From Chloroflexota bacterium (GTDB lineage Bacteria; Chloroflexota; Dehalococcoidia; DSTF01; JACRBR01): a DNA stretch of 7,212 nucleotides. Location of the stretch: NCBI GenBank assembly GCA_016213125.1, contig JACRBR010000268.1, positions 1 through 7,212 on the forward strand, written 5' to 3'. The notes under the pieces were generated by a model. The model ran no database searches. It was not told the origin of the DNA and saw only the letters and a program-made list of their open reading frames with translations. This document shows, piece after piece, positions 1-5,514 of this stretch. Every line of letters starts with the position of its first letter. The first letter of the stretch is position 1. The translations under genes were made by a program, and so were the position numbers.

Positions 1-89
1 GAAGTCAGCCGTGGGCCCTGATGGCCGCAGGTCTGGCACTGGGTGTGATGGGTCTTGGCGCGACCACCCTGGGACTGAAGCGGCGCTAA
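1..89 (+). CDS. C-terminal end of a membrane-anchored protein (5' partial)
   Basis: The reading frame enters from the left edge, with the first complete codon at base 3, and ends at TAA 87-89. The 28 visible residues are a hydrophobic Ala/Gly/Leu helix (roughly ALMAAGLALGVMGLG) followed by a basic LKRR end. This is a C-terminal membrane anchor with a positive cytoplasmic tail. The next gene downstream ends the same way (helix plus RRKS), so the two are probably neighbouring secreted, C-terminally anchored proteins. A strong terminator follows 24 nt after the stop. The rest of the protein is outside the window, so its function cannot be stated. Confidence 0.6.
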   Translation, partial: SQPWALMAAGLALGVMGLGATTLGLKRR

Positions 90-112
90 CTGCGGCCGGT
101 ACTGCACATAAG

Positions 113-155
113 AAGGGCGCGGAGGGCATTTTGGCCGTCCGCGCTCCCTTTTTTT
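113..155 (+). terminator. Rho-independent terminator
   Basis: An imperfect GC-rich stem pairs 113-127 with 134-150 around a short ATTTTG loop. It contains one mismatch and a two-base bulge and runs into seven T residues (149-155). It lies 24 nt after the stop of the partial gene and before the promoter of the next gene, so it separates the two transcription units. Confidence 0.85.
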
Positions 156-180
156 CGCAGACGCCCTGTTCGCAAATTCG

Positions 181-210
181 TTGACATGGATGATCGATTG
201 CCGATAGCCT
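181..210 (+). promoter_or_regulatory. Candidate sigma-70-type promoter for the Pro/Thr-rich surface protein
   Basis: TTGACA at 181-186 is a perfect -35 hexamer. An 18-nt spacer leads to TAGCCT at 205-210, which matches the -10 consensus only in its TA...T positions. It sits directly after the upstream terminator and about 40 nt before the GTG start at 249. The -35 is convincing and the -10 is weak. Confidence 0.45.
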
Positions 211-236
211 GCCTGCAACCGCCAACAGCTGAACAT

Positions 237-243
237 GGAGGAG
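237..243 (+). promoter_or_regulatory. Ribosome binding site that fixes the GTG start at 249
   Basis: GGAGGAG lies 5 nt before GTG 249. An in-frame ATG at 186 overlaps the candidate -35 box and has no Shine-Dalgarno sequence. Starting there would also place a polar segment in front of the signal peptide. The GTG is therefore the likely start. Confidence 0.85.
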
Positions 244-248
244 ATGCT

Positions 249-749
249 GTGAAACTCAATGGATTGATCATATCGGGCGCAGCCTTCGCGATTCTTGGTG
301 TCGTCCTGGCTGGAATCAGCATGATGGTCGCCGGTCCAACGCGAGCCCTGGCTGGCGAGCCCGTACCCTGCGACGCAACGGCAACGCCGACGTTGCAGCC
401 GCAATTTAACATGGCCGAGGGCGGAAACGACCTGAGCGCATTCCAGGCGGCGCCGACGGATACTCCGGTGCCGACCTGCACGCCTGTCAGGATCAGGACT
501 CATACCCCTACGCCGGAGCCGACCGAGGGCCCGACGGACACCCCTGTGCCGGTGACCAACACGCCGGCGCCGCCTCCCGCGACGAACACCCCGACCGGGG
601 GTGGCGCGGGCGTGGTCACTCCTCCGGACACCGGCAGTGGTGACGGAACGAGCGGTACCAACATGGCCTTGATCTGGCTCGCCGGTGGCGTGGCCCTCGC
701 TATCGCGGGCAGCGGCGCGTTCCTCGTGGGAGTCCGACGCAAGTCATAG
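249..749 (+). CDS. Secreted Pro/Thr-rich protein with C-terminal membrane anchor and PPDTG-like motif
   Basis: The 166-residue protein starts at GTG, which has a good ribosome binding site. Residues 1-36 form a signal peptide: a short basic start, a long hydrophobic core and an ALA|GE-type cleavage site. Residues 68-118 are a Thr-Pro-rich linker with TPTPEP, TDTPVP (twice) and NTPAPPP units, which probably spans the cell envelope and may be glycosylated. TPPDTG at 124-129 resembles a relaxed LPxTG sorting motif. It is followed by a Gly/Ser spacer, a hydrophobic helix at about 139-162 and the basic tail RRKS, which is the order expected of a sortase substrate. No catalytic or binding domain is visible, and the gene is short for an adhesin, so it may be a small wall or envelope spacer protein. 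The preceding partial gene has a similar end. Anchoring by a sortase is inferred; plain membrane insertion is the alternative. Confidence 0.8.
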   Translation: MKLNGLIISGAAFAILGVVLAGISMMVAGPTRALAGEPVPCDATATPTLQPQFNMAEGGNDLSAFQAAPTDTPVPTCTPVRIRTHTPTPEPTEGPTDTPVPVTNTPAPPPATNTPTGGGAGVVTPPDTGSGDGTSGTNMALIWLAGGVALAIAGSGAFLVGVRRKS

Positions 750-769
750 ATCCTGCGTAATCGATCAGA

Positions 770-806
770 AAAGGGGTGCACACAACTGTGCACCCCTTTC
801 CTGTTT
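770..806 (+). terminator. Terminator hairpin with perfect 12-bp stem
   Basis: Bases 770-781 pair perfectly with 788-799 around the six-base loop ACAACT. A short T run (803-806) follows on the + strand. On the - strand the stem is followed by a short T run as well, so it could act in both directions. It lies 20 nt after the stop of the surface-protein gene. The remaining spacer, 807-973, shows no confident promoter. Confidence 0.75.
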
Positions 807-973
807 CGGGCGCGCTTCCGGCAGTTCACAGCCGGATCCCCTTACGGTCCCCTCGACCCGCCTGAGATGCCATAGAGTCCCCGCCTTCACCCCCAAATGT
901 CAGGGAAACCCCTGTCGATACTAGTTCAGGGCCTGTAGTCGCGGCCCGATGCTAGATTCGAACGGGAGCCCTC

Positions 974-2323
974 GTGGTCTCTGAGAGCAGCACGCCCCGC
1001 AGACCCGTCCTGACGCTCGATGAACTTGCGCAGCCGGTCACGCGGCGCCCCGACCGCATCCACGCGCTCACGGCGGCCGAAATGGCGATCGCCTTCAGCA
1101 AAGGGCTGGACCTGGCGGAAGGCAAGGAAGTCGGCCACGCCCAGCGCGTCTGCTACATCGCCACCCAGGTGGCGGACGTGCTGAACTTGGCAGAGCCCGC
1201 GCGTTCCGGCGTGTACTTTGGCGCGCTGCTGCACGATGCCGGGGTCACAGCCTCGTCCGCCGACCTCTTCCGCGCCGCGGGCGTCGATGAGACGACGGTC
1301 TTCGGCCCGTCACCCTTGCGTGGCCGCGACGACCAGCGCGGCACGACGCTCTTCGCCGACCGCACCGCGATCGACGACGCCGTTCACGGCCACTGCTCCG
1401 CCGGCGCGGGGATTGTGCGCCAGTTGGAGCTTGGCGACGACGCCGCGCGAGCCGTCGAGTCGCACCACGAACACTGGGATGGCAGCGGGTATCCCGAAGG
1501 CCTCGCCGAAGAGGAGATCCCGATCGAAGCACGCATCGTGGCGCTGGCTGACGTCGCGGAGGTGCTCATCTCCGACGAACTGAACGCCCTCGTCGCCCGG
1601 CGCCGGCTTCCACAGTCGCTCGAGGACTACAGCGGCAGGATGCTGGATCCACGTCTCGTCGGCTTGCTGCTTGATCTCGCGAAGTCCGACGAGTTCTGGC
1701 TCGGCCTCTATTCCGAAGATCTCGCGGAGACGGTGAACTCGCTTCGCGGCGCGGTGGAGACGCGAAAGAGCCGCAAGCGGGCGACGCGCTTCGCCGAGGT
1801 GTTCGCAGACCTTGCGGACGCCAAGCGCTCCTACGGCTCCGCGCACTCCCGCCGCACGGCCGAGTGCGCGCAGCAGCTCGCCGAGGCCGTGGAGCTTGAG
1901 CCGGCCCACGTCGAGATGATCCGCATCGCCGCGCTGCTGCTCGATGTCGGGCTGTTGGGTGTGCCCGCGCGCATCATGACCAAGCCGGACATCCTCTCCG
2001 TGACGGAGATGCAGCTAATGCGACAGCACCCAGCGAACTCGGAGATGATCCTCGAGGACCTTCCCGGCTTTGAGGAGGTGTCGCAGTGGATCGCCCGCCA
2101 CCACGAGCGCCCGGACGGCAAGGGCTACCCGGAGATGCTGAGCGGCGACGACATCGCGCTCGAGTCTCGGATCCTCGCGATCGCCGATGTGTACGCGGCC
2201 CTGACGGCCGACCGCCCGCACCGGGCGGCGCTCTCCCGCAAGGACGCCCGCCAGGTGCTGTTCGGCGCTGCCGGCACGCAGCTCGACCCGGAACTGGTGC
2301 GAAGCTTCGTCAGCCTGCTCTAG
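974..2323 (+). CDS. Tandem HD-GYP domain protein, probable cyclic-di-GMP phosphodiesterase
   Basis: The 449-residue soluble protein starts at GTG 974, with GGGAG 5 nt upstream. HD-GYP enzymes hydrolyse cyclic-di-GMP through a metal centre. Domain 1 (about 50-200) has H55, H87-D88 (LLHDAG), H140, HHEHWDGSGYP at 164-174 and D193. The Lys usual after HD-x-G is replaced (HDAGV), and about 24 extra residues separate HD from H140. Domain 2 (about 285-449) has H291, H352, HHERPDGKGYP at 376-386 and D405. Its HD dyad reads LD (L323-D324), and the following GK is GL. One site is therefore largely intact and the other lacks a core ligand. No receiver domain, PAS domain or membrane segment is visible, so the input signal is unknown. 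It appears to be a single-gene unit: a terminator precedes it and a separate promoter follows. Some HD-GYP proteins act on other nucleotides or work by binding, so the substrate is a family-based inference. Confidence 0.88.
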   Translation: MVSESSTPRRPVLTLDELAQPVTRRPDRIHALTAAEMAIAFSKGLDLAEGKEVGHAQRVCYIATQVADVLNLAEPARSGVYFGALLHDAGVTASSADLFRAAGVDETTVFGPSPLRGRDDQRGTTLFADRTAIDDAVHGHCSAGAGIVRQLELGDDAARAVESHHEHWDGSGYPEGLAEEEIPIEARIVALADVAEVLISDELNALVARRRLPQSLEDYSGRMLDPRLVGLLLDLAKSDEFWLGLYSEDLAETVNSLRGAVETRKSRKRATRFAEVFADLADAKRSYGSAHSRRTAECAQQLAEAVELEPAHVEMIRIAALLLDVGLLGVPARIMTKPDILSVTEMQLMRQHPANSEMILEDLPGFEEVSQWIARHHERPDGKGYPEMLSGDDIALESRILAIADVYAALTADRPHRAALSRKDARQVLFGAAGTQLDPELVRSFVSLL

Positions 2324-2410
2324 CCTGAGCACGGGGAAGAACGGGTTGCCGGGTACCCACGGATCTATTGCCCGGCGTTAGAGGCAGATTGCCCAGCAGG
2401 TTCGGAGAAC

Positions 2411-2431
2411 GCGCGGCCTGAAGGCCCGCGC
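2411..2431. repeat. GC-rich palindrome in the spacer after the HD-GYP gene
   Basis: GCGCGGCC pairs with GGCCCGCGC around a TGAA loop, with one bulged C. No T run follows, so it is not a standard terminator. It lies in the 245-nt gap between the HD-GYP stop and the GYD gene. It could be a processed or factor-dependent 3' end structure, or one copy of a dispersed palindromic repeat. Only this copy is visible here. The rest of 2324-2480 holds nothing else I can assign. Confidence 0.4.
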
Positions 2432-2481
2432 TACGGGGACTGGCATGCTGGTGCGGGGCGGGGATCGCGTGTCAACCGGCG

Positions 2482-2510
2482 CTGACAAGCGGGCGCTTCT
2501 GTCGTACAAT
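2482..2510 (+). promoter_or_regulatory. Strong sigma-70-type promoter of the GYD operon
   Basis: CTGACA (2482-2487, five of six consensus bases) is followed by a 17-nt spacer and TACAAT (2505-2510, five of six). Transcription should begin near 2517, giving a leader of about 50 nt before ATG 2569. This also rules out the in-frame GTG at 2512 as the translation start of the next gene. Confidence 0.8.
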
Positions 2511-2568
2511 CGTGGCCCAAGGGACGCCCCTTCGGGCAGCCCGGCGACGCACACAGGGAGGCACGGAC

Positions 2569-2859
2569 ATGGCCACCTACATCATGCTCAGCACGCTCAC
2601 GGATGAAGGCCGTAAGACGCTGAAGGAGCGCCCCGAGCGCCTCCAGGAAGTCAACCGCGAGATCGAGGCGATGGGCGCGCGGGTCACGCAGCAGTACGCC
2701 GTCCTCGGTGGGTACGACTTCATCAACATCCTCGAGGCCCCGGACAACGAGACCGTCGCCCGCATCAGCGTGGAGCTCGGCTCGCGTGGCACGGTCGTCC
2801 TCACCACGCTCCCCGCCCTGCCGGTCGACGCCTTCACGCAGATGCTAAAGGGGAAATAG
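2569..2859 (+). CDS. GYD domain protein
   Basis: This small 96-residue soluble protein starts at ATG 2569 with AGGGAGG 7 nt upstream. It matches the GYD family: an N-terminal strand (MATYIMLSTLT), a helix rich in charged residues, then QQYAVLGGYDFINILEAPDN with the name-giving GYD at 48-50, and a C-terminal GTVVLTTLPAL strand. Length and domain agree, so it looks complete. The family has a ferredoxin-like alpha/beta barrel fold and is usually uncharacterised; a role in oligomerisation or small-ligand binding is plausible but unproven. It is the first gene of an operon. The next gene begins with a second GYD domain that aligns without gaps over all 96 residues, about 46 identical by my hand count. 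The pair therefore arose by duplication, and the two could pair with each other. Confidence 0.9.
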   Translation: MATYIMLSTLTDEGRKTLKERPERLQEVNREIEAMGARVTQQYAVLGGYDFINILEAPDNETVARISVELGSRGTVVLTTLPALPVDAFTQMLKGK

Positions 2860-2891
2860 GGGATAGGGGCCAGGGAACAGGGAACAGGGCG
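2857..2891 (+). repeat. Five-unit heptanucleotide G-rich repeat with G-quadruplex layout at the start of the fusion gene
   Basis: Five consecutive 7-nt units, TAGGGGA, TAGGGGC, CAGGGAA, CAGGGAA and CAGGGCG, run from the stop codon of the first GYD gene almost to the next start. Counting the GGGG at 2850-2853, six runs of three or four G lie within 40 nt, separated by loops of 3-5 nt. This satisfies the usual G-quadruplex pattern on the coding strand and hence in the mRNA. The last run (AGGG 2886-2889) is the only Shine-Dalgarno sequence for ATG 2895, 5 nt away. Folding would hide it. The number of units could also vary by slippage. Confidence 0.65.
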
Positions 2892-2894
2892 TCA

Positions 2895-3926
2895 ATGGGC
2901 ACGTACGTTGTCTTCACGAAGCTGACGCCGCAGGGACGCAAGAACCTGCACGCCGACCCCGATCGGCTGCGTGTCGTCACGCAGCAGGCGGAGAAGCTCG
3001 GCGCGAAGGTCGTGCAACAGTACGCGACCATCGGGCAGTACGACTTCGTGACGGTGATCGAGGCACCGGACAACGCCGCCGTGCAGGGCATCGGCGCGGA
3101 GATCAGCGGCCTGGGCACGGTGAAGCTCACCACCTTCCCGGCGATCAAAATGGACCGGTTCGAGCAGCTCCTGAAGATGGAGCCGTACCGCACCGAGCCG
3201 CACCACTGGCAGACGTCGTTCTGGGCGCGAGCGGTGCGCCGCATCGGACGGCAATGGGTCATCACCCGCCACGTGAACAAGTACTGCAAGCCCCTCACCG
3301 TCGAGGGCCGAGAGAACCTCAAGGACCACAAGGGCGGCGCAATCGTCATCGCCAACCACAGCTCGCACATGGACTCGCCCGTCGTGCTCTCGGCGCTTCC
3401 CGAGCGGATCCGAGGCAAGGTGCTGCTGGCGGCGGCGGCCGACAAGTTCTATGCCTCGCGCCGCAAGCGCCACTGGTTCTACTCGCTCTTCCACAGCACG
3501 TTCCCGGTGCATCGCGGCGGCGGCGTCAAGCAGCTCGAGTACCCGATGTCGCTGCTGCGGCGGGGCTGGTCGATCATCATCTACCCCGAGGGCGGCCGCT
3601 CGAAGACCGGGCAGATCCAGCGCTTCAAGGCAGGCCCCGCCATCATGGCGATGCAGGGCAAGGTGCCCGTCATCCCGATCTACATCGAAGGCCTGCGGGA
3701 GGTGATGCCCAAGGGCCAGCGGGAGCCGCGCCCCGGCCCCGTCTTCGCCCGCATCGGCAGGCCGGTGTCGCTGGAAGGCGTCACGTCGGTGTCGGAAGCG
3801 ACGGCGATGCTGGAGAACGCGATGCGGGAACTGGCCGGGCTGCCGCCGCACCGCGCGTCGGCTCCCGCGGCGGCCGCTGCCGCACCGGCCGCAGCGCCGG
3901 CCCAGGCCGGCGGTGGTGGGGCCTGA
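2895..3926 (+). CDS. GYD domain fused to PlsC-type 1-acylglycerol-phosphate acyltransferase
   Basis: The 343-residue protein has two domains. Residues 1-95 are a GYD domain (GQYD in place of GGYD at 47-50). Residues about 105-318 are a lysophospholipid acyltransferase domain, which moves an acyl chain to lysophosphatidate or a related acceptor at the membrane. All four acyltransferase blocks are present: NHSSHMD (H155 and D160 of HX4D), FPVHRGG (203-209), YPEGGRS (230-236) and VPVIP (257-261). Residues 321-343 are an Ala/Pro/Gly-rich tail of low complexity. No clear transmembrane helix is seen, so it is probably a peripheral membrane protein held by its basic and aromatic face (HHWQTSFWARAVRRIGRQW). 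The start follows AGGG by 5 nt. The first GYD gene ends 35 nt upstream and the acetyltransferase begins 3 nt downstream. The acyl acceptor is unknown. The fusion is unusual, since PlsC proteins normally lack a GYD domain. Confidence 0.9.
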   Translation: MGTYVVFTKLTPQGRKNLHADPDRLRVVTQQAEKLGAKVVQQYATIGQYDFVTVIEAPDNAAVQGIGAEISGLGTVKLTTFPAIKMDRFEQLLKMEPYRTEPHHWQTSFWARAVRRIGRQWVITRHVNKYCKPLTVEGRENLKDHKGGAIVIANHSSHMDSPVVLSALPERIRGKVLLAAAADKFYASRRKRHWFYSLFHSTFPVHRGGGVKQLEYPMSLLRRGWSIIIYPEGGRSKTGQIQRFKAGPAIMAMQGKVPVIPIYIEGLREVMPKGQREPRPGPVFARIGRPVSLEGVTSVSEATAMLENAMRELAGLPPHRASAPAAAAAAPAAAPAQAGGGGA

Positions 3927-3929
3927 CCG

Positions 3930-4694
3930 ATGCCGTTTGTGACCTGTCTGTGCGGGAAGCAGCTGGACGGCGCCGATGCTGAAGCGCTGAACGACGCGTT
4001 CTGGTCGCACACGGAGACGGCGCATCCGGACGTGAAGGTCAGCGACGCGAAGCGCGCCGACGTAAAGGCGGCGATTCTGCGGACCGGGGGCTGGAACGGG
4101 AAGCCCGCCGAACTCGCGGAGCCGGTGGAGATCCGGCCGCTCGCGCGCGCGACCCGCGACGACTACCTGCGCTTCTTCGACGGGGCCTTTCCGGACAATC
4201 CGGTATGGGCGTCGTGCTATTGCCTCTCGTACCACCTGCAGCCCACGCCGGGCGAGATCTTCGACGAGCGCCCCGCCGCCCAGAACCGTGCCGAGCGGGC
4301 GGAGATGATCGACCGCGGCGAAGCGAGCGGCGTCATGGCGTACTCCGGGGGCCGCGTCGTGGGGTGGTGCAACGCCAGCCCGCGCACCGTCCTTCCTGTC
4401 CTGGATCAGTTCCCGGAGTTCGCCGCCCACGATCCCGACACGTCGGCCGCGATCGTCTGTTTCGTGATCGCTCCGCAGTATCGTGGTCAGGGACTCGCGC
4501 GGAGGCTGCTCGACGGCGCCTGCGATATGTTCCGGGAGCGCGGGTTCACGACGATGTACGGCTATCCGCCGAAGCAGGCGAGCACCGCCGCCGGCTCGTA
4601 CCACGGCAAACTGTCGATGTACCTGGATGCGGGCTTCGAAGAGACGGGCGCCGCCACCAGCCGCTACGCCGTCGTCCGGAAGTCGCTGGCCTGA
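3930..4694 (+). CDS. GNAT family N-acetyltransferase with N-terminal DUF1059-like Cys/His module
   Basis: The protein has 254 residues. Residues 1-50 hold C6-x-C8, H27 and H32 (C-x-C ... H-x4-H) followed by a charged helix. This resembles the small DUF1059 domain and probably binds a metal such as zinc. Residues about 66-254 are a GNAT domain. The acetyl-CoA pyrophosphate loop is Q183-YR-G186-Q-G188-LA, preceded by the strand IVCFVIAPQ, and the C-terminal half carries YHGKLSMYLDAGFEETG. GNAT enzymes transfer an acetyl group from acetyl-CoA to an amine; the acceptor cannot be read here. The gene starts 3 nt after the acyltransferase stop and has only a weak GTGG-type ribosome site, so it is probably translationally coupled. 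It is longer than a plain GNAT protein (about 150-180 residues) because of the N-terminal module. The DUF1059 resemblance is by motif only. Confidence 0.85.
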   Translation: MPFVTCLCGKQLDGADAEALNDAFWSHTETAHPDVKVSDAKRADVKAAILRTGGWNGKPAELAEPVEIRPLARATRDDYLRFFDGAFPDNPVWASCYCLSYHLQPTPGEIFDERPAAQNRAERAEMIDRGEASGVMAYSGGRVVGWCNASPRTVLPVLDQFPEFAAHDPDTSAAIVCFVIAPQYRGQGLARRLLDGACDMFRERGFTTMYGYPPKQASTAAGSYHGKLSMYLDAGFEETGAATSRYAVVRKSLA

Positions 4695-4758
4695 GCGGCA
4701 ACCCGTCGCTTGCATAAGAATGGTGCATTTGGACCCCACGGCGCCAAGCCGGACGGGC

Positions 4759-4764
4759 TACAGT
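4759..4764 (+). promoter_or_regulatory. Candidate -10 element for a leaderless transcript
   Basis: TACAGT ends 6 nt before ATG 4771. This is the spacing at which transcription would begin on or next to the start codon. No Shine-Dalgarno sequence lies within 12 nt of that ATG, and no good -35 is present at 16-18 nt. This fits leaderless mRNAs known in several high-GC bacteria, but it remains an inference. Confidence 0.35.
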
Positions 4765-4770
4765 GCCCGG

Positions 4771-5472
4771 ATGAGTGAGCTATTGCACCCGCGCCCGATG
4801 AACCGAAGCGTTCTTGCCTTCGTGACCGTCACGCTTGTCGTCATGTACGCCCTCTGCGTTGTGATGTTCGCCGCCCGCGTGCGGAACAGCGGCGAGTGGA
4901 CGTACTTCTTCGTGCCCGGCAACCTCGCCCTCGCCTGGCTCCCGTTGCTCTTCGCAATCCTGTGCCATCAGCTATCTGAAAGGACGACGCCCCTGCGCAG
5001 GACACTCGCCGTCGCGTCTGGCGTGCTCTGGCTCCTGTTCCTCCCGAACGCACCGTACGTCCTGACCGACCTCCAGCACTACCAGGACTCGCCGCTGATC
5101 GCCGGCTGGTACGACGGCCTTATGCTCGGCGCTTTCGTCGCGACGGGCATGTTGCTCGGCCTGTTCTCCCTCTACCTCATGCACAGCGTGATCGCGGAGC
5201 AGGCCGGCGCCCTCATCTCGTGGCTCGTGGTGCTCGTTGCGATGCCGTTGTGCGGATTCGGGATCTACGTCGGCCGGGTGTTGCGCTGGAATAGCTGGGA
5301 CGCCATCGTCGCGCCGGGTCGCATCCTGGGCGACCTCGCCTCCGTTGCGACCGACCCGCTCATGCGGAGCGAGGCGTTCGCGATGACGGCGGGCTTCGGC
5401 ACCTTTCTCGCAGCCTCGTACCTGGCCCTGTACGCAATCGCCTCGATCGGCAGCGTGCGCGTCCGCGCCTGA
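4771..5472 (+). CDS. DUF1361 family integral membrane protein
   Basis: The 233-residue protein has about six transmembrane segments, near 13-36, 47-67, 78-98, 114-139, 146-168 and 204-226. The signature stretches of DUF1361 are present: NLALAWLPLL (51-60), LWLLFLPNAPYVLTDL (86-101) and GRVLRWNSWD (168-177). Length agrees with the family, whose function is unknown; the conserved polar residues lie near membrane faces. ATG 4771 was chosen over the longer open frame, which begins inside the acetyltransferase gene. A further in-frame ATG at 4798 would remove nine polar residues and is also possible. No ribosome binding site is present at either ATG. The gap to the upstream stop is 76 nt, and the VOC gene starts 42 nt downstream on the same strand. 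Confidence 0.88.
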   Translation: MSELLHPRPMNRSVLAFVTVTLVVMYALCVVMFAARVRNSGEWTYFFVPGNLALAWLPLLFAILCHQLSERTTPLRRTLAVASGVLWLLFLPNAPYVLTDLQHYQDSPLIAGWYDGLMLGAFVATGMLLGLFSLYLMHSVIAEQAGALISWLVVLVAMPLCGFGIYVGRVLRWNSWDAIVAPGRILGDLASVATDPLMRSEAFAMTAGFGTFLAASYLALYAIASIGSVRVRA

Positions 5473-5501
5473 TCTACACTCACATCACCTGCCATATCCG
5501 G

Positions 5502-5508
5502 GGAGAGG
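5502..5508 (+). promoter_or_regulatory. Ribosome binding site that fixes ATG 5515 as start of the VOC gene
   Basis: GGAGAGG lies 6 nt before ATG 5515. The competing GTG at 5508 overlaps this site, is in a different frame and has no Shine-Dalgarno sequence of its own. The frame from 5515 gives a family-like N-terminus, and the other frame does not. Confidence 0.8.
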
Positions 5509-5514
5509 TGCACG

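Noticed and set aside
950..958. TGCTAGATT as an extended -10 element for the HD-GYP gene
   Set aside because: The hexamer matches only four of six bases, no -35 lies at a proper distance, and the start of transcription would fall on the ribosome binding site.
2367..2394. Direct repeat ATTGCCC spaced 21 nt in the spacer before the GYD operon, as a possible operator
   Set aside because: Seven bases repeated once are expected by chance at this scale, and it lies over 80 nt upstream of the -35 box.
2892..4739. A 615-residue open frame on the - strand opposite the acyltransferase and GNAT genes
   Set aside because: It is rich in Arg, His and Asp/Glu with no domain, and is a mirror of high-GC codons in two clearly real genes on the + strand.
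4483..4770. N-terminal extension of the DUF1361 protein from an upstream GTG
   Set aside because: It overlaps the GNAT gene in another frame, has Arg/Ser-rich nonsense composition, and the family begins near ATG 4771.
4695..4770. Terminator between the GNAT and DUF1361 genes
   Set aside because: No stem followed by a T run is found in this gap, so read-through is possible.
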